Positions 1 to 9,925 of a stretch of 64,000 bases of DNA are shown here, in pieces. Location: positions 62,001 through 126,000 of the forward strand of contig NZ_QKYV01000003.1 of the NCBI RefSeq assembly GCF_003253545.1, read 5' to 3'. Position 1 is the first letter of the stretch. Each line of letters starts with the position of its first letter. Source of the DNA: Mesonia algae (GTDB lineage Bacteria > Bacteroidota > Bacteroidia > Flavobacteriales > Flavobacteriaceae). A program made the position numbers and the translations under genes. A model generated the notes under the pieces. It worked only from the letters and a program-made list of their open reading frames with translations, was not told the origin of the DNA and made no database searches.

Positions 1-555
1 ATTTCGTATCACCGACCTAAAGAAACCCATGTTGGAGTTTTAGGGTTAGGAAACATTGGTCTTCCTGTTGCTCAACTTTTAGAGAAAAACAACTTTAAAG
101 TGAGCGGCTGGTCTAATTCCGAAAAGGAAATAGAAAACATCGACACCTTTGCCGGAAGAGATCAACTTCCTAATTTTTTAAAGGAATTGGACGTGATGGT
201 TTGTTTACTTCCGTTAACCGATGATACCGAAGATATTTTAAATAAAGAGGTATTTAATCAACTTCCAGAAGGCGCTTACCTTATTAATGTAGGCCGTGGG
301 TCTCACCTCGTAGAAAGCGACTTGTTAGAAGCAATTGAAGAGGGTACATTAAGCGGAGCTGCTTTAGATGTTTTTCAAGATGAACCCTTACCCAAAGACC
401 ATCCTTTTTGGGAAAACGAAAAAATAACTATTACTCCACATACCGCGAGCGTCACTCAACCATCATCTGTAGCACATCAAATTCTTGAAAACTATAAGAA
501 TTTAAAACAAGGAAAAGAATTAAAACATACTGTCTCTAGAAAGAAAGGGTATTAA
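1..555 (+). CDS. D-isomer-specific 2-hydroxyacid dehydrogenase (glyoxylate/hydroxypyruvate reductase A-like), 5' truncated
   Basis: The reading frame is open from the first base, so the start lies outside the window and 184 C-terminal residues are visible. They hold the NAD(P)-binding glycine motif GLGNIG near the left edge, the NVGRG motif, the GAALDVF-DEPLP segment with the acidic catalytic residue, and the PHTAS segment with the catalytic histidine. This order is typical of the 2-hydroxyacid dehydrogenase family. The DEPLPxxHPFW pattern resembles the GhrA branch, which reduces glyoxylate or hydroxypyruvate in the cytoplasm. An in-frame GTG at 100 is internal because the Rossmann motif lies upstream of it. 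The exact substrate cannot be read from the sequence. Confidence 0.9.
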   Translation: MSYHRPKETHVGVLGLGNIGLPVAQLLEKNNFKVSGWSNSEKEIENIDTFAGRDQLPNFLKELDVMVCLLPLTDDTEDILNKEVFNQLPEGAYLINVGRGSHLVESDLLEAIEEGTLSGAALDVFQDEPLPKDHPFWENEKITITPHTASVTQPSSVAHQILENYKNLKQGKELKHTVSRKKGY

Positions 556-600
556 TTCTTTTGTGTATTTTTAATACGTAAAAACAGCTAAAGCTACACG

Positions 601-2358
601 ATGCTCTACATTACCATTGGGATAATTGTGATTGGAATTTTTCTATTTGTAAAAGATTATTTTACGATAGATACTACCTCTATTTTAATTATGTCCCTTT
701 TTATCATTGCTGGGGTTTTAAGTCCAGAAGAAGGCTTTGCTGGCTTTAATCATCCTGCCACGATTACCTTAGGCTGTATGTTTGTCATTAGCGCCGCCAT
801 CTTTAAATCGGGATTAATTGATGGGTTGAGCAGTAAGATCATTCAAATTGCTAAGCTCAATTATGTAGCTGCGTTAATGGTATTTTGCGTAACGGCTGCG
901 GTATTTTCGGCTTTTATTAACGATACTGCGGTGGTAGCGATACTTATTCCCATGGCATTATTGGTATGTAGAGAAACGGGAATAGCTCCGTCAAGGTTAT
1001 TAATTCCTATATCGTTTTCGGCATTATTTGGCGGTACGTGTACGCTTATTGGTACTTCTACCAATATTTTGGTAAGTAGTTATGCAAAGGAAAGTGGCTT
1101 AGAACCTTTTGGAATGTTCGAATTTTCCTTGGCTGCATTATGTTTATCGGTTATTGGCTTAGTATATATGTTTTTTGTTGCTCCCATTTTACTTCCGAAA
1201 AGAGAGTCTAAAGAATTGCTTTTAAAAACTGAAGCCGAAAAATACATTGCCGAAATTGAGCTTCAAGAAATTAATGATGATGTAGATATTAGCATTGCAA
1301 AATCACGATTGGTAAGAAAATTTAACGCTCAAATTTTAAGCATTAAACGTAAGCATACGTTGGTATATGAAATTAATGGAGAAACCACACTTCGTGCAGA
1401 TGATAAAATAAAGATTTTAATAGATCCTGCCAATTTAGCTAAGCTTAGGGAGATTGAAAGCTATCATCTTATAGGAAATCAAAGCATTATTGACGATCAT
1501 ACCGAAAAGAAGATCTATGAAGTGATGATTCCTTATGGATCTGTTCTTGCCGGAAAAAATTTAAAGGAACTCAACTTTAGAAATCAATATTATGCATCGG
1601 TATTAGCTGTAAGGCAACGTAAAGAAATTACCACCAACGATGTTTCTCACATCAAATTAAGGGAAGGTGATTTGCTTTTATTGCTTGCCTCTACTAAAAG
1701 TTTAAATGCACTTACCGCAGAAAAACTTATGATTACCTTATCGGAATATCAAGGCGCTAAATTCAGTTTAAAAAGAGCTATTCCTACCCTATTGATTTTA
1801 ATTGGAGTTATTTTAGCCGCAGCTCTAAATTTTACCTCTATTTTGATGAGTGCTTTAGTAGGAAGCTTGCTTATTGTTACTACTACTCTTATGACTCCTA
1901 AGGAAGCTTATGAGGCCATAGAATGGAAAGTTATTTTTATGATGGCAGGTGTGCTTTCTATGGGAAAAGCTTTAGAAAAAACTGGAGGTTCAGATATTAT
2001 TTCGGCGTATGTATATCAAAATCTAGGAGATTTAGACCCTAGGATTACGATTAGCGTTATTTTTCTCATCACATTTTTATCAACAAACGTGTTGTCTAGC
2101 AAAGCTGCAGCAGCACTTATGACTCCGATAGTAATTAGTTTAGCAGGAGCCATGCAACTCAGTGAAAAACCCTTTTTAATCGCCGTGATGTTTGCTTGTT
2201 CTCTTACGTTTATGACCCCTGTTAGCTATCCTACCAATACGATGGTTTACGCTCCAGGAAACTATAAGTTCAACGATTATTTAAAAATAGGCACTCCGCT
2301 TAATTTTATCATTTGGATTGCCGCTTCATTTATTATTCCTTTATTTTTCCCATTTTAA
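601..2358 (+). CDS. SLC13-family anion/sodium symporter with two TrkA-C (RCK_C) domains
   Basis: This 585-residue inner-membrane protein has an N-terminal membrane bundle (about residues 1-195), a soluble stretch with two TrkA-C-like domains (about 205-385), and a second membrane bundle (about 390-585). The family-typical hairpin segments are visible as NDTAVVAILIPM in the first half and the STNVLSSKAAAALMTP region in the second. The arrangement matches SLC13 (DASS) permeases with inserted RCK_C domains, often annotated as sulfate or dicarboxylate carriers; the ion is not determinable here. It opens a close-packed run of six genes with gaps of 2 to 11 bases ending at 5134. The ATG at 601 directly begins the first transmembrane segment. 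Confidence 0.88.
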   Translation: MLYITIGIIVIGIFLFVKDYFTIDTTSILIMSLFIIAGVLSPEEGFAGFNHPATITLGCMFVISAAIFKSGLIDGLSSKIIQIAKLNYVAALMVFCVTAAVFSAFINDTAVVAILIPMALLVCRETGIAPSRLLIPISFSALFGGTCTLIGTSTNILVSSYAKESGLEPFGMFEFSLAALCLSVIGLVYMFFVAPILLPKRESKELLLKTEAEKYIAEIELQEINDDVDISIAKSRLVRKFNAQILSIKRKHTLVYEINGETTLRADDKIKILIDPANLAKLREIESYHLIGNQSIIDDHTEKKIYEVMIPYGSVLAGKNLKELNFRNQYYASVLAVRQRKEITTNDVSHIKLREGDLLLLLASTKSLNALTAEKLMITLSEYQGAKFSLKRAIPTLLILIGVILAAALNFTSILMSALVGSLLIVTTTLMTPKEAYEAIEWKVIFMMAGVLSMGKALEKTGGSDIISAYVYQNLGDLDPRITISVIFLITFLSTNVLSSKAAAALMTPIVISLAGAMQLSEKPFLIAVMFACSLTFMTPVSYPTNTMVYAPGNYKFNDYLKIGTPLNFIIWIAASFIIPLFFPF

Positions 2359-2360
2359 GT

Positions 2361-2681
2361 ATGAAAAAAGTAAAACTACATAATCCATTCAAACCCCGAA
2401 TTATGGACGAGAAAAAGCTAAGAGAACACTTAGCTTTAGAACGAACCAAACTCGCCAACGAAAGAACTTTATTAGCTTACATAAGAGCCTCTTTATACCT
2501 ACTCGTAGGTGGTACTGCATTGTTGCAATTAAAAGACAATGAAAATCTGCACATCATTGGCTATATCGCTCTTTTTATATGTGTGTTATTCATTATTATT
2601 GGTATATGGAGGTATATTATTCTAGAAAAGAAGCTAAAAGATTTACTTCTACCCGACGAAAATGATATAGAAAACAAGTAA
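2361..2681 (+). CDS. DUF202 family small membrane protein
   Basis: A 106-residue protein with the DUF202 signature LANERTLLAYIRASLYLL followed by two or three transmembrane segments and a short charged C-terminus. The start is placed at 2361 (MKKVKLH), two bases after the upstream stop. A start at 2403 (MDEKKLR) is also possible and would leave the conserved core intact. A longer frame reaching back to 2313 would overlap the SLC13 gene and encodes nothing family-like. DUF202/YidH-like proteins have no settled function. Its place inside the 601-5134 run suggests co-transcription. Confidence 0.85.
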   Translation: MKKVKLHNPFKPRIMDEKKLREHLALERTKLANERTLLAYIRASLYLLVGGTALLQLKDNENLHIIGYIALFICVLFIIIGIWRYIILEKKLKDLLLPDENDIENK

Positions 2682-2685
2682 TTCC

Positions 2686-3030
2686 ATGTTTCAAAATTTT
2701 GTTCATTATTTCTTGCATTTTGGATTCATTGCTTTATTCGCCTACCTATTTGATAAAAAAAACTGGAAGAAATATTATTTCGTCCTTTTAACAACTATGA
2801 TTATAGATGTAGATCATCTTTGGGCTACCCCCATTTTTGACCCTAATCGTTGTAGTATTAATTTTCACACTTTTCATACCTATATCGCCGTAGGAGTTTA
2901 CCTCGCTTTGTTGTTGCTTATAAAAAATAAAACTGCTAAAATTTTCTTTTTCGGATTACTATTTCACTTAGTTACAGATGCCATAGACTGTTTATGGACT
3001 AATGCTTGGGATTTAAAGGTTTTATTGTAA
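2686..3030 (+). CDS. DUF6122-like small membrane protein
   Basis: A 114-residue protein with about four hydrophobic segments and conserved-looking polar positions inside them: a DVDHLW motif near residue 41, a HTFHTY motif near residue 64 and HLVTDAIDCLW near residue 95. The combination of DxDH with later HxxTD is reminiscent of membrane-embedded metal-dependent hydrolases of the YdjM type and matches what is annotated as DUF6122 in flavobacteria. Metal binding or hydrolase activity is inference only. It starts four bases after the DUF202 gene and is followed nine bases later by the next gene. Confidence 0.72.
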   Translation: MFQNFVHYFLHFGFIALFAYLFDKKNWKKYYFVLLTTMIIDVDHLWATPIFDPNRCSINFHTFHTYIAVGVYLALLLLIKNKTAKIFFFGLLFHLVTDAIDCLWTNAWDLKVLL

Positions 3031-3039
3031 CTTTAAAGT

Positions 3040-3828
3040 ATGATTTTAAAAATTTTCATTCCTTTTTTAGTGATTTGTTTCTTATCTGAAAGTAAAGCCC
3101 AAGAGCTTAGCACTAAACTTATTTCCCAGCGACCTATAAGCGCAGAAAAATTTATTGGTGTTGACGAGTACGGAAATACCTACATTCAAACCAAAAACAT
3201 ATTTTATAAGTTAGAAAAGGACAAGAAATATCAATTTACAGATTTTCAACTAGGTAAACTTACTGCTGTAGATATTATAAACCCTTTACGGATTACCCTT
3301 TTTTATCGTGATATGAATACAGTAGTAGTTGTAGACAATCGCTTAAATGAAATAACTAGAATTAACTTTAATACACTCGCTAATTTTAGAACTGTTCTTT
3401 TTGCGCGTACGGCTAAAAATAATAGCCTGTGGATTTTTAATACCGATTTGCAACAATTAGAGTTGTTTGATTATCAAAACCAAAAGGTGATAAGTCACTC
3501 TCCGCCATTTAGTGAAGAAATTACTGATTTGCAGAGCAACTTTAATTTTGCTTGGATTCAATTAGAAAATAGCGTAGAAATGTTTAATATTTACGGTAGT
3601 TTTATACAAGAATTTAAGTTACCGAAAACAACTCATTTTCAAGTAAGTGATCAAAAAATGATCATCCAAAATGACGAAGGTTTTCAACTTTTAAAAGCTA
3701 TACAAGGAGAATTTTTAAATCTCCCTATTTCTGAAAAACACGTTAAAGATTTTTACTTGAATAATGAAAACCTTTATCTTTACGATAATAAAAACGTATA
3801 TCACTACCTAATTAACTTAGCAAAATAA
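3040..3828 (+). CDS. Secreted protein of unknown function, propeller-like
   Basis: A 262-residue protein with an N-terminal signal peptide ending near residue 20 (SKAQ-E). The rest consists of repeated short beta-rich units with alternating hydrophobic and aromatic residues, suggestive of an incomplete beta-propeller, though no repeat is crisp enough to prove this. I do not recognise an enzymatic motif. It lies five bases upstream of the deoxynucleoside kinase gene within the 601-5134 run, so it is probably expressed with its neighbours. It is likely periplasmic or surface-exposed. Confidence 0.7.
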   Translation: MILKIFIPFLVICFLSESKAQELSTKLISQRPISAEKFIGVDEYGNTYIQTKNIFYKLEKDKKYQFTDFQLGKLTAVDIINPLRITLFYRDMNTVVVVDNRLNEITRINFNTLANFRTVLFARTAKNNSLWIFNTDLQQLELFDYQNQKVISHSPPFSEEITDLQSNFNFAWIQLENSVEMFNIYGSFIQEFKLPKTTHFQVSDQKMIIQNDEGFQLLKAIQGEFLNLPISEKHVKDFYLNNENLYLYDNKNVYHYLINLAK

Positions 3829-3833
3829 ATCTT

Positions 3834-4448
3834 ATGCATGTAGCTATTGCCGGAAATATAGGAGCCGGAAAAACAACGCTGACCAAACTTTTGGCTAAAC
3901 ATTACAACTGGGAACCCCAGTTTGAAGATGTTCTTGAAAACCCTTATTTGGAAGACTTCTACAACACCATGGAGCGTTGGGCTTTTAACCTTCAGGTATA
4001 TTTTTTAAACTCTAGGTTTCGACAAGTATTAGAAATCCGCGAAAGCGGCAAAAACATTATACAAGATCGTACGATATACGAAGACGCATTTATTTTTGCG
4101 CCCAACTTACACGCCATGGGGCTAATGACGAATAGAGATTTTAAAAACTATTCTTCTCTTTTTGATTTGATGGAAAGTGTTACCAGTGGTCCAGATTTAT
4201 TAATATATTTAAGAAGCAGTATTCCTAATTTGGTCGCACAAATACATAAGCGAGGTAGAGATTATGAAAATACAATTTCTATTGATTATTTGAGCCGATT
4301 AAATGAACGTTATGAAGCTTGGATCGCTACTTACAACAAAGGGAATTTGTTGATCATAGATGTAGATGACATTAATTTTGTAGATAACCCTGAAGATTTG
4401 GGAGAAATAATCAACAAGATTGATGCAGAAATTAACGGATTATTTTAA
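3834..4448 (+). CDS. Deoxynucleoside kinase (dCK/dGK family), stand-alone
   Basis: A 204-residue cytoplasmic kinase that would phosphorylate deoxynucleosides in salvage. The P-loop GNIGAGKTT lies at about residues 7-15, the conserved QDRTIYEDAF segment (catalytic DR) near residue 80, and the lid arginines in KRGRDYENT near residue 141. Length matches bacterial dNK enzymes. The window holds a second, divergent dNK domain fused to FolK (minus strand, 43676-44791), so the genome carries two paralogues that may differ in base specificity. Specificity cannot be assigned by eye. Confidence 0.9.
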   Translation: MHVAIAGNIGAGKTTLTKLLAKHYNWEPQFEDVLENPYLEDFYNTMERWAFNLQVYFLNSRFRQVLEIRESGKNIIQDRTIYEDAFIFAPNLHAMGLMTNRDFKNYSSLFDLMESVTSGPDLLIYLRSSIPNLVAQIHKRGRDYENTISIDYLSRLNERYEAWIATYNKGNLLIIDVDDINFVDNPEDLGEIINKIDAEINGLF

Positions 4449-4459
4449 AAATGTAAAAG

Positions 4460-5134
4460 ATGGAATCGACGAAATTAAAAAGACCTAAACATAAAGGGTC
4501 ACCAAAATTATTTGACAATCCTATTTTAGAAAAATTAACGCATACGCATATATCGTTACCCTTAATTATATTTTCGGTCATTGCAGCTGCGCTTATTTAT
4601 TATGGTATTATTGAAAAAGGTTTCACGGCTCCTTCTATGATCTTATTATTTTTTGCCGGCTTGTTATTTTTCACCTTGATTGAATATATCATGCACCGCT
4701 ATTTATATCATATTCCTGCAACTTCTGAACGTAAAAAGAAAATTTCATACACCATGCACGGGGTACATCACGATTATCCTAAAGACAAGTCTAGATTGGC
4801 TATGCCTCCTTTATTAAGTTTAATTATCGCTACTGTATTTTTTATTATTTATCGAGCGATTTTAGGAGATTATGCATTTGGTTTTTTAGCTGGTTTTTTA
4901 GTAGGTTACGCAGCTTATCTAGCAGTACATTATTCGGTTCACGCTTTTAAAGTGCCTAATAATTTTTTAAAAATACTATGGCATCACCACAGTATTCATC
5001 ATTACAGAGAATCTGACAGGGCATTTGGAGTTTCTTCTCCGTTTTGGGATGTGATCTTTAGGACTATGCCTAGAAAAGACGCTAAAAATAAACGTCAAAA
5101 AACCAATGTGTTTATTGATCCAGAAACGACCTAA
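4460..5134 (+). CDS. Fatty acid hydroxylase / sterol desaturase superfamily protein
   Basis: A 224-residue membrane protein with the full histidine-box set of the di-iron hydroxylase superfamily: EYIMHRYLYH, HGVHHDYP, HYSVH and WHHHSIHHYRESDRAFG. The boxes are set between hydrophobic segments, so the di-iron site faces the cytoplasm at the membrane surface. The pattern is closest to fatty acid 2-hydroxylases, which would modify sphingolipid or ornithine-lipid acyl chains, but the substrate is inferred. It is the last gene of the plus-strand run and is followed by a hairpin terminator. Confidence 0.87.
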   Translation: MESTKLKRPKHKGSPKLFDNPILEKLTHTHISLPLIIFSVIAAALIYYGIIEKGFTAPSMILLFFAGLLFFTLIEYIMHRYLYHIPATSERKKKISYTMHGVHHDYPKDKSRLAMPPLLSLIIATVFFIIYRAILGDYAFGFLAGFLVGYAAYLAVHYSVHAFKVPNNFLKILWHHHSIHHYRESDRAFGVSSPFWDVIFRTMPRKDAKNKRQKTNVFIDPETT

Positions 5135-5155
5135 ACAATTCTACATACAACATAC

Positions 5156-5186
5156 AAAAGCGAAATCGTTGATCTCGCTTTTTTTA
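5156..5186. terminator. Hairpin terminator between convergent genes
   Basis: The arms AAAAGCGA and TCGCTTTT, extended by ATC/GAT past one mismatch, form a stem followed by a T-run on the plus strand. The A-run on the left gives a T-run for the minus strand too. It can end both the hydroxylase run and the convergent App1-type gene. Confidence 0.75.
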
Positions 5187-6200
5187 TTTTATAAATCCGT
5201 TTTCTCTAGCATGTACGATGGCTTCATGAGAATCTTTCACCAACAAATAAGGGGTTTGATTATAACCGTGCATCATCTTTTCTACCAACTCTAATTTTTT
5301 TGCATTATTTATACTACGCAAATAAATAGCAAGCACCCTGCCGGGGAATTGACTAGCGATTTCTTTGTAAATTTCACCATCTTTCTCTCCGCTATCACCT
5401 ATTAAAATAAAACTTAGCTTAGGATACATTTTAAAAACATTCACTATCTCGTGCTGTTTTTGTGGCTTTTTGCTTTGAGGTGTTTTTTTGCCAAAAAATG
5501 ATTTGGAAAAGTCTCGAAGTAAAATAGGTCCTTTTGGAAAATTGTTATGTTTTAGAAACAATTCTAAATATCGGTATAAATTCCACGGACTGTGACTCAC
5601 ATAAAAAACAGGATTTACCGCTTTACCTGTCTTTCCTCGGTGTAATTTATGATAAAAATCTGCTGCCCCTTTTAGGGGAATTCTACTGCTTGCTGGTTTA
5701 AAAAAGGTATTAAATAAAACTCTAAATTTTAAGAAAGAGGCTACTCCAGTGTGTAATATGGTATCATCAATATCTGAAATTACTCCATATTCCGCTTTTT
5801 CACTGGGAATTAAAATTTCTCCAGGAAATCTATTTTGCGAAGTAATTTTCTTTAAAATATCTACATCGTCGTAAGAAACTTCATAAGATAGCCAGCCTTC
5901 GTCATTGCAAAATGATCTTAAACCTTTTGCGGGCTCATCAATATTAAAGTAACCTCTAGTATCGGTTTTTACCTTATATACGTTAAGACTGGATAGTTTT
6001 AAATTTAGAGTGGTATGTTTTATTTCATCGGTTTCAAAACGTTTCCAAGAATTAACCAATAGTTGGAACCAGTTATTTTTATTTAGATCTATAGACTCAT
6101 CTTCTAAGGCTCTTCCTCTTGCATACAAATGTTTATCTGTACCATAGGATTGAAATGTGATGATTTGTAGAGGATCTTTTTTAAAAAGGTTAAAAAACAT
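5184..6200 (-). CDS. App1-family phosphatase (DUF2183), phosphatidate phosphatase-like
   Basis: A 338-residue protein with the DUF2183/App1 catalytic region in the middle: the HAD-like nucleophile motif SDIDDTILHTGV (about residues 137-148), then YVSHSPWNLY, and the metal-binding ILIGDSGEKDGEIY near residue 260. Family members dephosphorylate phosphatidic acid or related lipids. There is no signal peptide, so a cytoplasmic or peripheral membrane site is likely. The ATG at 6200 lies 12 bases downstream of the MgtC-family gene stop, suggesting one transcript with it. Confidence 0.88.
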   Translation of the reverse strand: MFFNLFKKDPLQIITFQSYGTDKHLYARGRALEDESIDLNKNNWFQLLVNSWKRFETDEIKHTTLNLKLSSLNVYKVKTDTRGYFNIDEPAKGLRSFCNDEGWLSYEVSYDDVDILKKITSQNRFPGEILIPSEKAEYGVISDIDDTILHTGVASFLKFRVLFNTFFKPASSRIPLKGAADFYHKLHRGKTGKAVNPVFYVSHSPWNLYRYLELFLKHNNFPKGPILLRDFSKSFFGKKTPQSKKPQKQHEIVNVFKMYPKLSFILIGDSGEKDGEIYKEIASQFPGRVLAIYLRSINNAKKLELVEKMMHGYNQTPYLLVKDSHEAIVHARENGFIK

Positions 6201-6212
6201 AAAATTTAAAAT

Positions 6213-7475
6213 TTAAAAATACCAAGATGCTGGCCAAAGCCAAATTAAAAGTAATCCAAACGCTATAGAAAGTGACATCACTATCAATATCCATCTGGTA
6301 AGTTTTTTGCTCCCTGAAGCTATAGCAATGATCACCTTAAAAGCCAGATTTGAAATTACTGCTGTCATAATAAGTCGCCAGCCTAAAGCAGCATCAACTC
6401 CACCTCCAATCATTCGAGAAAGCGACAAGGTGATGGCATCTTTGTTGGCCAGTCCCCCAATAATGGAAGCGATATACAAACCTTGATTTCCGAATTCTTT
6501 TTCCGTAAAGGCTACCACTAATAATATTACCGAATAAATGACACCAAAGATTAAGGCACTTTTAAATTGCGCTGGATTTTTTGGCTCTGGAAGTTCTTCA
6601 TTTTTTGTTTCTTTATTAATAAAGTAGAACATCGCTACACACAACAAACTCATAAAAACAAAAAGTGCCATAAAAGGAAGTATAATTTCTCCGATTTTAT
6701 GAGGAACAATTACCGCTATTTCTATTAAAACCCTAATTAAGGAAACCGTTACGGCTACTAATATAACGAAGGCTGCTAACTTTACTCCTGCATTTTTTCC
6801 TTTGGTTTTTCTAGCAAAGCTTACCGTGGTTGCCGTACTACTTATAAGTCCGCCAAGGATACCATTAGAAATAAGTCCGGCTTTTTTGCCCAACCATTTA
6901 TACACAAAATACCCAAAAACACTTATTCCTACAATAAGAGAAACCATTAACCATATATTTTTAGGGTTAAGGACATCTAGTGGTCCGTAAGTTTCGTCTG
7001 GAAGAATAGGCAAAATTACAAGGGTAATTCCCACAAACGTCATAATAGCCGATAAGTCTTTATCTTTCAATTTCTCAATAAATCCATGCAGGTGTTCTTT
7101 TACATAGAGTAGAATAGCTAAAAGCCCGCCTATCATCACCCCTATAATCTGGTTCCCTACCACAAGATAAGCTCCCACAGCAAACATGATGAGAGCAGCA
7201 ACTTCGGTAGTTTGTCCCATGTTTTCACCAGGTGTTTGTTTTAACTTTACTACATTGGCCATTACCAATAAAGATGTTATGGCTAAAGCTAGTACAGGTA
7301 ATAAATAAGGATTCTTAAATTCTATACTTAAAAAACCCGTAAGCGTACCCAAAATGGTAATTAGGGTAAATGTTCTTACCCCAGCCATTTTATTGTTGGT
7401 GGTTTCGCGTTGCATTCCTACCAACATTCCCAATCCAAATGAGATCCCTAGAGTTATAACGTCATCGTAGTTCAT
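6213..7475 (-). CDS. MgtC/SapB family membrane protein with DUF4010 domain
   Basis: A 420-residue integral membrane protein. The N-terminal 130 residues carry the MgtC motif region (GISFGLGMLVGMQRE, then GVRTFTLITILG), and the remainder (about 190-420) matches the DUF4010 multi-pass domain with NGILGGLISSTATT and GGLANKDAITLS. MgtC-like proteins affect magnesium limitation responses, but this long DUF4010 form is uncharacterised. It has about 11-12 hydrophobic segments. It precedes the App1-type gene on the same strand. Confidence 0.87.
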   Translation of the reverse strand: MNYDDVITLGISFGLGMLVGMQRETTNNKMAGVRTFTLITILGTLTGFLSIEFKNPYLLPVLALAITSLLVMANVVKLKQTPGENMGQTTEVAALIMFAVGAYLVVGNQIIGVMIGGLLAILLYVKEHLHGFIEKLKDKDLSAIMTFVGITLVILPILPDETYGPLDVLNPKNIWLMVSLIVGISVFGYFVYKWLGKKAGLISNGILGGLISSTATTVSFARKTKGKNAGVKLAAFVILVAVTVSLIRVLIEIAVIVPHKIGEIILPFMALFVFMSLLCVAMFYFINKETKNEELPEPKNPAQFKSALIFGVIYSVILLVVAFTEKEFGNQGLYIASIIGGLANKDAITLSLSRMIGGGVDAALGWRLIMTAVISNLAFKVIIAIASGSKKLTRWILIVMSLSIAFGLLLIWLWPASWYF

Positions 7476-7508
7476 ATAGATTTTTATCGTTTGGCCACAC
7501 TATAATAG

Positions 7509-7538
7509 CAAAAACTCCGACATAAAAGTCGGAGTTTA
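7509..7538 (-). terminator. Intrinsic terminator downstream of hppA
   Basis: A perfect 10-bp stem (AAACTCCGAC / GTCGGAGTTT) with a six-base loop is followed by TTTTT on the minus strand. It lies about 45 bases past the hppA stop and upstream of the MgtC-family gene, separating the two transcripts. Confidence 0.85.
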
Positions 7539-7550
7539 TAACATTTTTAA

Positions 7551-7576
7551 CTTGAGGAAGTTGCCTCAAGTTTTTT
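7551..7576. terminator. Second hairpin next to the hppA stop
   Basis: A 7-bp perfect stem (CTTGAGG / CCTCAAG) with a six-base loop lies directly after the hppA stop codon. Its T-run is on the plus-strand side, so it would terminate antisense transcription or act as a 3' stabilising hairpin for hppA mRNA. The true minus-strand terminator is the neighbouring hairpin at 7509-7538. Confidence 0.5.
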
Positions 7577-7581
7577 ATACA

Positions 7582-9903
7582 TTATCTATTTTGTTCCTTT
7601 TTATTCTGAAAAACAACTTCTTCATTTTTCTTGATTTCGTAAATTGAGGTTGTTGAGTTTTCATTCTCTGAAACATCTTCCTTGTTCACCATTTCTTTTT
7701 GAACAATTGTAGATTCATTTTTATCTAAAATTACTCCAACTTCAATGTCGCTAGAATGATTCCCTAAAATAGGCGCAATGACCAAACCGACTAAACACGT
7801 AAGTTTAATTAGAATATTCATTGAAGGTCCAGAGGTATCTTTAAAAGGATCTCCTACCGTATCTCCTGTAACCGCAGCTTTGTGCGCATCGCTTCCTTTG
7901 TAAGTCATTTGACCGTTGATTTCTACTCCAGCCTCAAAAGATTTTTTGGCGTTATCCCAAGCTCCCCCAGCATTGTTTTGAAAAATAGCCCACATTACAC
8001 CACTTACACAAACTCCAGCCATATATCCACCAAGTGGCTCAGCCCCAAATATAAGTCCGACAATGATCGGTGAAATGATGGTAATTAACCCTGGCAAAAT
8101 CATTTCGCGCAAAGCAGCTTTGGTAGAAATATCTACGCATTTTGCATATTCTGGCGTAGCGGTTCCTTCCATAATTCCCGGAATTTCTTTAAACTGACGT
8201 CTTACTTCCTGCACCATTTCCATGGCTGCTTTTCCTACAGATTCCATCGCTAAAGCGGAAAAAATTACAGGAATCATCCCTCCTACAAAAAGGGCGGCAA
8301 GTACATCGGCTTTAAAAATATTGATACCATCAATTCCTGTAAAAGTTACATATGCAGCAAACAAAGCTAAAGCTGTTAATGCCGCTGAAGCAATGGCAAA
8401 ACCTTTTCCTACCGCAGCTGTGGTATTTCCTACAGAATCTAGAATATCGGTACGTTCACGAACCTCATTGGGTAGTTCGCTCATTTCTGCCACCCCACCT
8501 GCATTATCTGCAATAGGTCCGAAGGCATCGATCGCCAATTGCATAGCTGTAGTAGCCATCATCGCCGAAGCCGCTAATGCCACTCCGTAAAATCCTGCAA
8601 ATTCGTAAGAACCATAAATCGCTGCCGCAAATAATAACACCGATAAAAATGTAGATTTCATTCCTACAGCCAAACCTGCAATAATATTGGTAGCTGCTCC
8701 TGTAGAGCTATTTTTTACAATATTTAATACTGGTTTTTTCCCTAGACTCGTGTAATGCGCAGTCACCACCGAAATTAATGCTCCTACCGCCAAGCCTATA
8801 ACTGCAGCCCAAAACACATTTATAGAAGGTATTTCTTTAATCCCTTCCCCAAAAAATTGCATTTGCATTGTTTGTGGAAGCATCCATTCAATTAAAAACC
8901 AACTTGCGATTAAGGTTAGAAATATAGCTACCCAATTTCCCCTATCTAATGCAGCTTGTACTTTACTTTCTTTGGCATCGTTAGACTTTATACTTACTAA
9001 GAAGGTTCCTATAATTGACGCCAAAATTCCTACTCCCGCTATTACCAACGGAAGCAAAATAGGCCCCATATTATTAAATGCATCTGTAAACGGGGTATCT
9101 CCAGACATATCTCTTATCAAATAATTTCCCAATACCATCGCCGCTAAAACTGTCGCTACGTAACTTCCAAATAAATCGGCTCCCATTCCCGCAACATCAC
9201 CTACATTATCTCCTACGTTATCTGCAATAGTTGCAGGGTTTCTAGGATCATCTTCAGGAATACCAGCCTCTACTTTCCCCACTAAATCGGCTCCTACATC
9301 GGCAGCTTTGGTATAAATCCCTCCTCCTACACGAGCAAATAACGCAATTGATTCCGCGCCAAGCGAAAATCCCGCTAAGGTTTCTAACACAATCGTCATA
9401 TCTGTATAAAATGTACCTGTATCGGTAATAAACTGACTGAGGAATAAAAGAAATAATAGGCTTAAACCTAGTACCGCTAAGCCGGCAACACCTAGCCCCA
9501 TCACCGTTCCTCCACTAAAAGATACTTTTAATGCTTTAGGCAAACTTGTTTTTGCAGCTTCGGCTGTTCGGGCATTTGCTTCGGTAGCGATTCGCATACC
9601 TATATTTCCCGCTAAGGCAGAAAATACAGCTCCGATGATAAATGCAGGGATAATCATCCAACTCGTAGATTCGACCGCATAAGAAACTCCGTAAAGTGCA
9701 ATGGAAGCAAGAACGACAAAAATGAGTAATAAGCGGTACTCTGCATTTAGAAAAGCGAGTGCTCCTTCTTTAATACTTTTTGAAATGGATTGCATTCGTT
9801 CACTTCCAGCAGATTGTTTTTTAACCCAATTTGCTTTTACAATCATAAAGATGATACCCAAAATAGCTAAAGCTATGGGTAAGAAAATAATATTTGACTC
9901 CAT
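7582..9903 (-). CDS. hppA: Membrane-bound ion-translocating pyrophosphatase
   Basis: A 773-residue protein with about 16 hydrophobic segments that couples pyrophosphate hydrolysis to Na+ or H+ export. The pyrophosphate-binding region around residues 205-245 includes [28 protein letters not shown] and GADLFGSY. The [10 protein letters not shown] segment carries alanine where K+-independent enzymes have lysine, which points to a K+-dependent enzyme. Na+ versus H+ transport cannot be decided by eye. An unusual hydrophilic, Glu/Lys/Asn-rich tail of about 55 residues (about 718-773) extends past the last transmembrane segment. Soluble ppa lies just upstream on the same strand. Confidence 0.96.
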   Translation of the reverse strand: MESNIIFLPIALAILGIIFMIVKANWVKKQSAGSERMQSISKSIKEGALAFLNAEYRLLLIFVVLASIALYGVSYAVESTSWMIIPAFIIGAVFSALAGNIGMRIATEANARTAEAAKTSLPKALKVSFSGGTVMGLGVAGLAVLGLSLLFLLFLSQFITDTGTFYTDMTIVLETLAGFSLGAESIALFARVGGGIYTKAADVGADLVGKVEAGIPEDDPRNPATIADNVGDNVGDVAGMGADLFGSYVATVLAAMVLGNYLIRDMSGDTPFTDAFNNMGPILLPLVIAGVGILASIIGTFLVSIKSNDAKESKVQAALDRGNWVAIFLTLIASWFLIEWMLPQTMQMQFFGEGIKEIPSINVFWAAVIGLAVGALISVVTAHYTSLGKKPVLNIVKNSSTGAATNIIAGLAVGMKSTFLSVLLFAAAIYGSYEFAGFYGVALAASAMMATTAMQLAIDAFGPIADNAGGVAEMSELPNEVRERTDILDSVGNTTAAVGKGFAIASAALTALALFAAYVTFTGIDGINIFKADVLAALFVGGMIPVIFSALAMESVGKAAMEMVQEVRRQFKEIPGIMEGTATPEYAKCVDISTKAALREMILPGLITIISPIIVGLIFGAEPLGGYMAGVCVSGVMWAIFQNNAGGAWDNAKKSFEAGVEINGQMTYKGSDAHKAAVTGDTVGDPFKDTSGPSMNILIKLTCLVGLVIAPILGNHSSDIEVGVILDKNESTIVQKEMVNKEDVSENENSTTSIYEIKKNEEVVFQNKKEQNR

Positions 9904-9925
9904 ATAAAGATTGTTTAAAATTTGT

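Noticed and set aside
3834-4448. Thymidylate or adenylate kinase
   Set aside because: The P-loop context, DR motif and lid arginine pattern fit deoxynucleoside kinase better.
5106-5294. Open frame overlapping the 3' ends of the hydroxylase and App1-type genes
   Set aside because: It runs through a bidirectional terminator and into a conserved gene on the other strand.
8222-8590. 122-codon plus-strand open frame inside hppA
   Set aside because: It is antisense to a strongly conserved membrane enzyme and its Ala/Ser/Pro-rich composition mirrors hppA codons; no start context or family resemblance.
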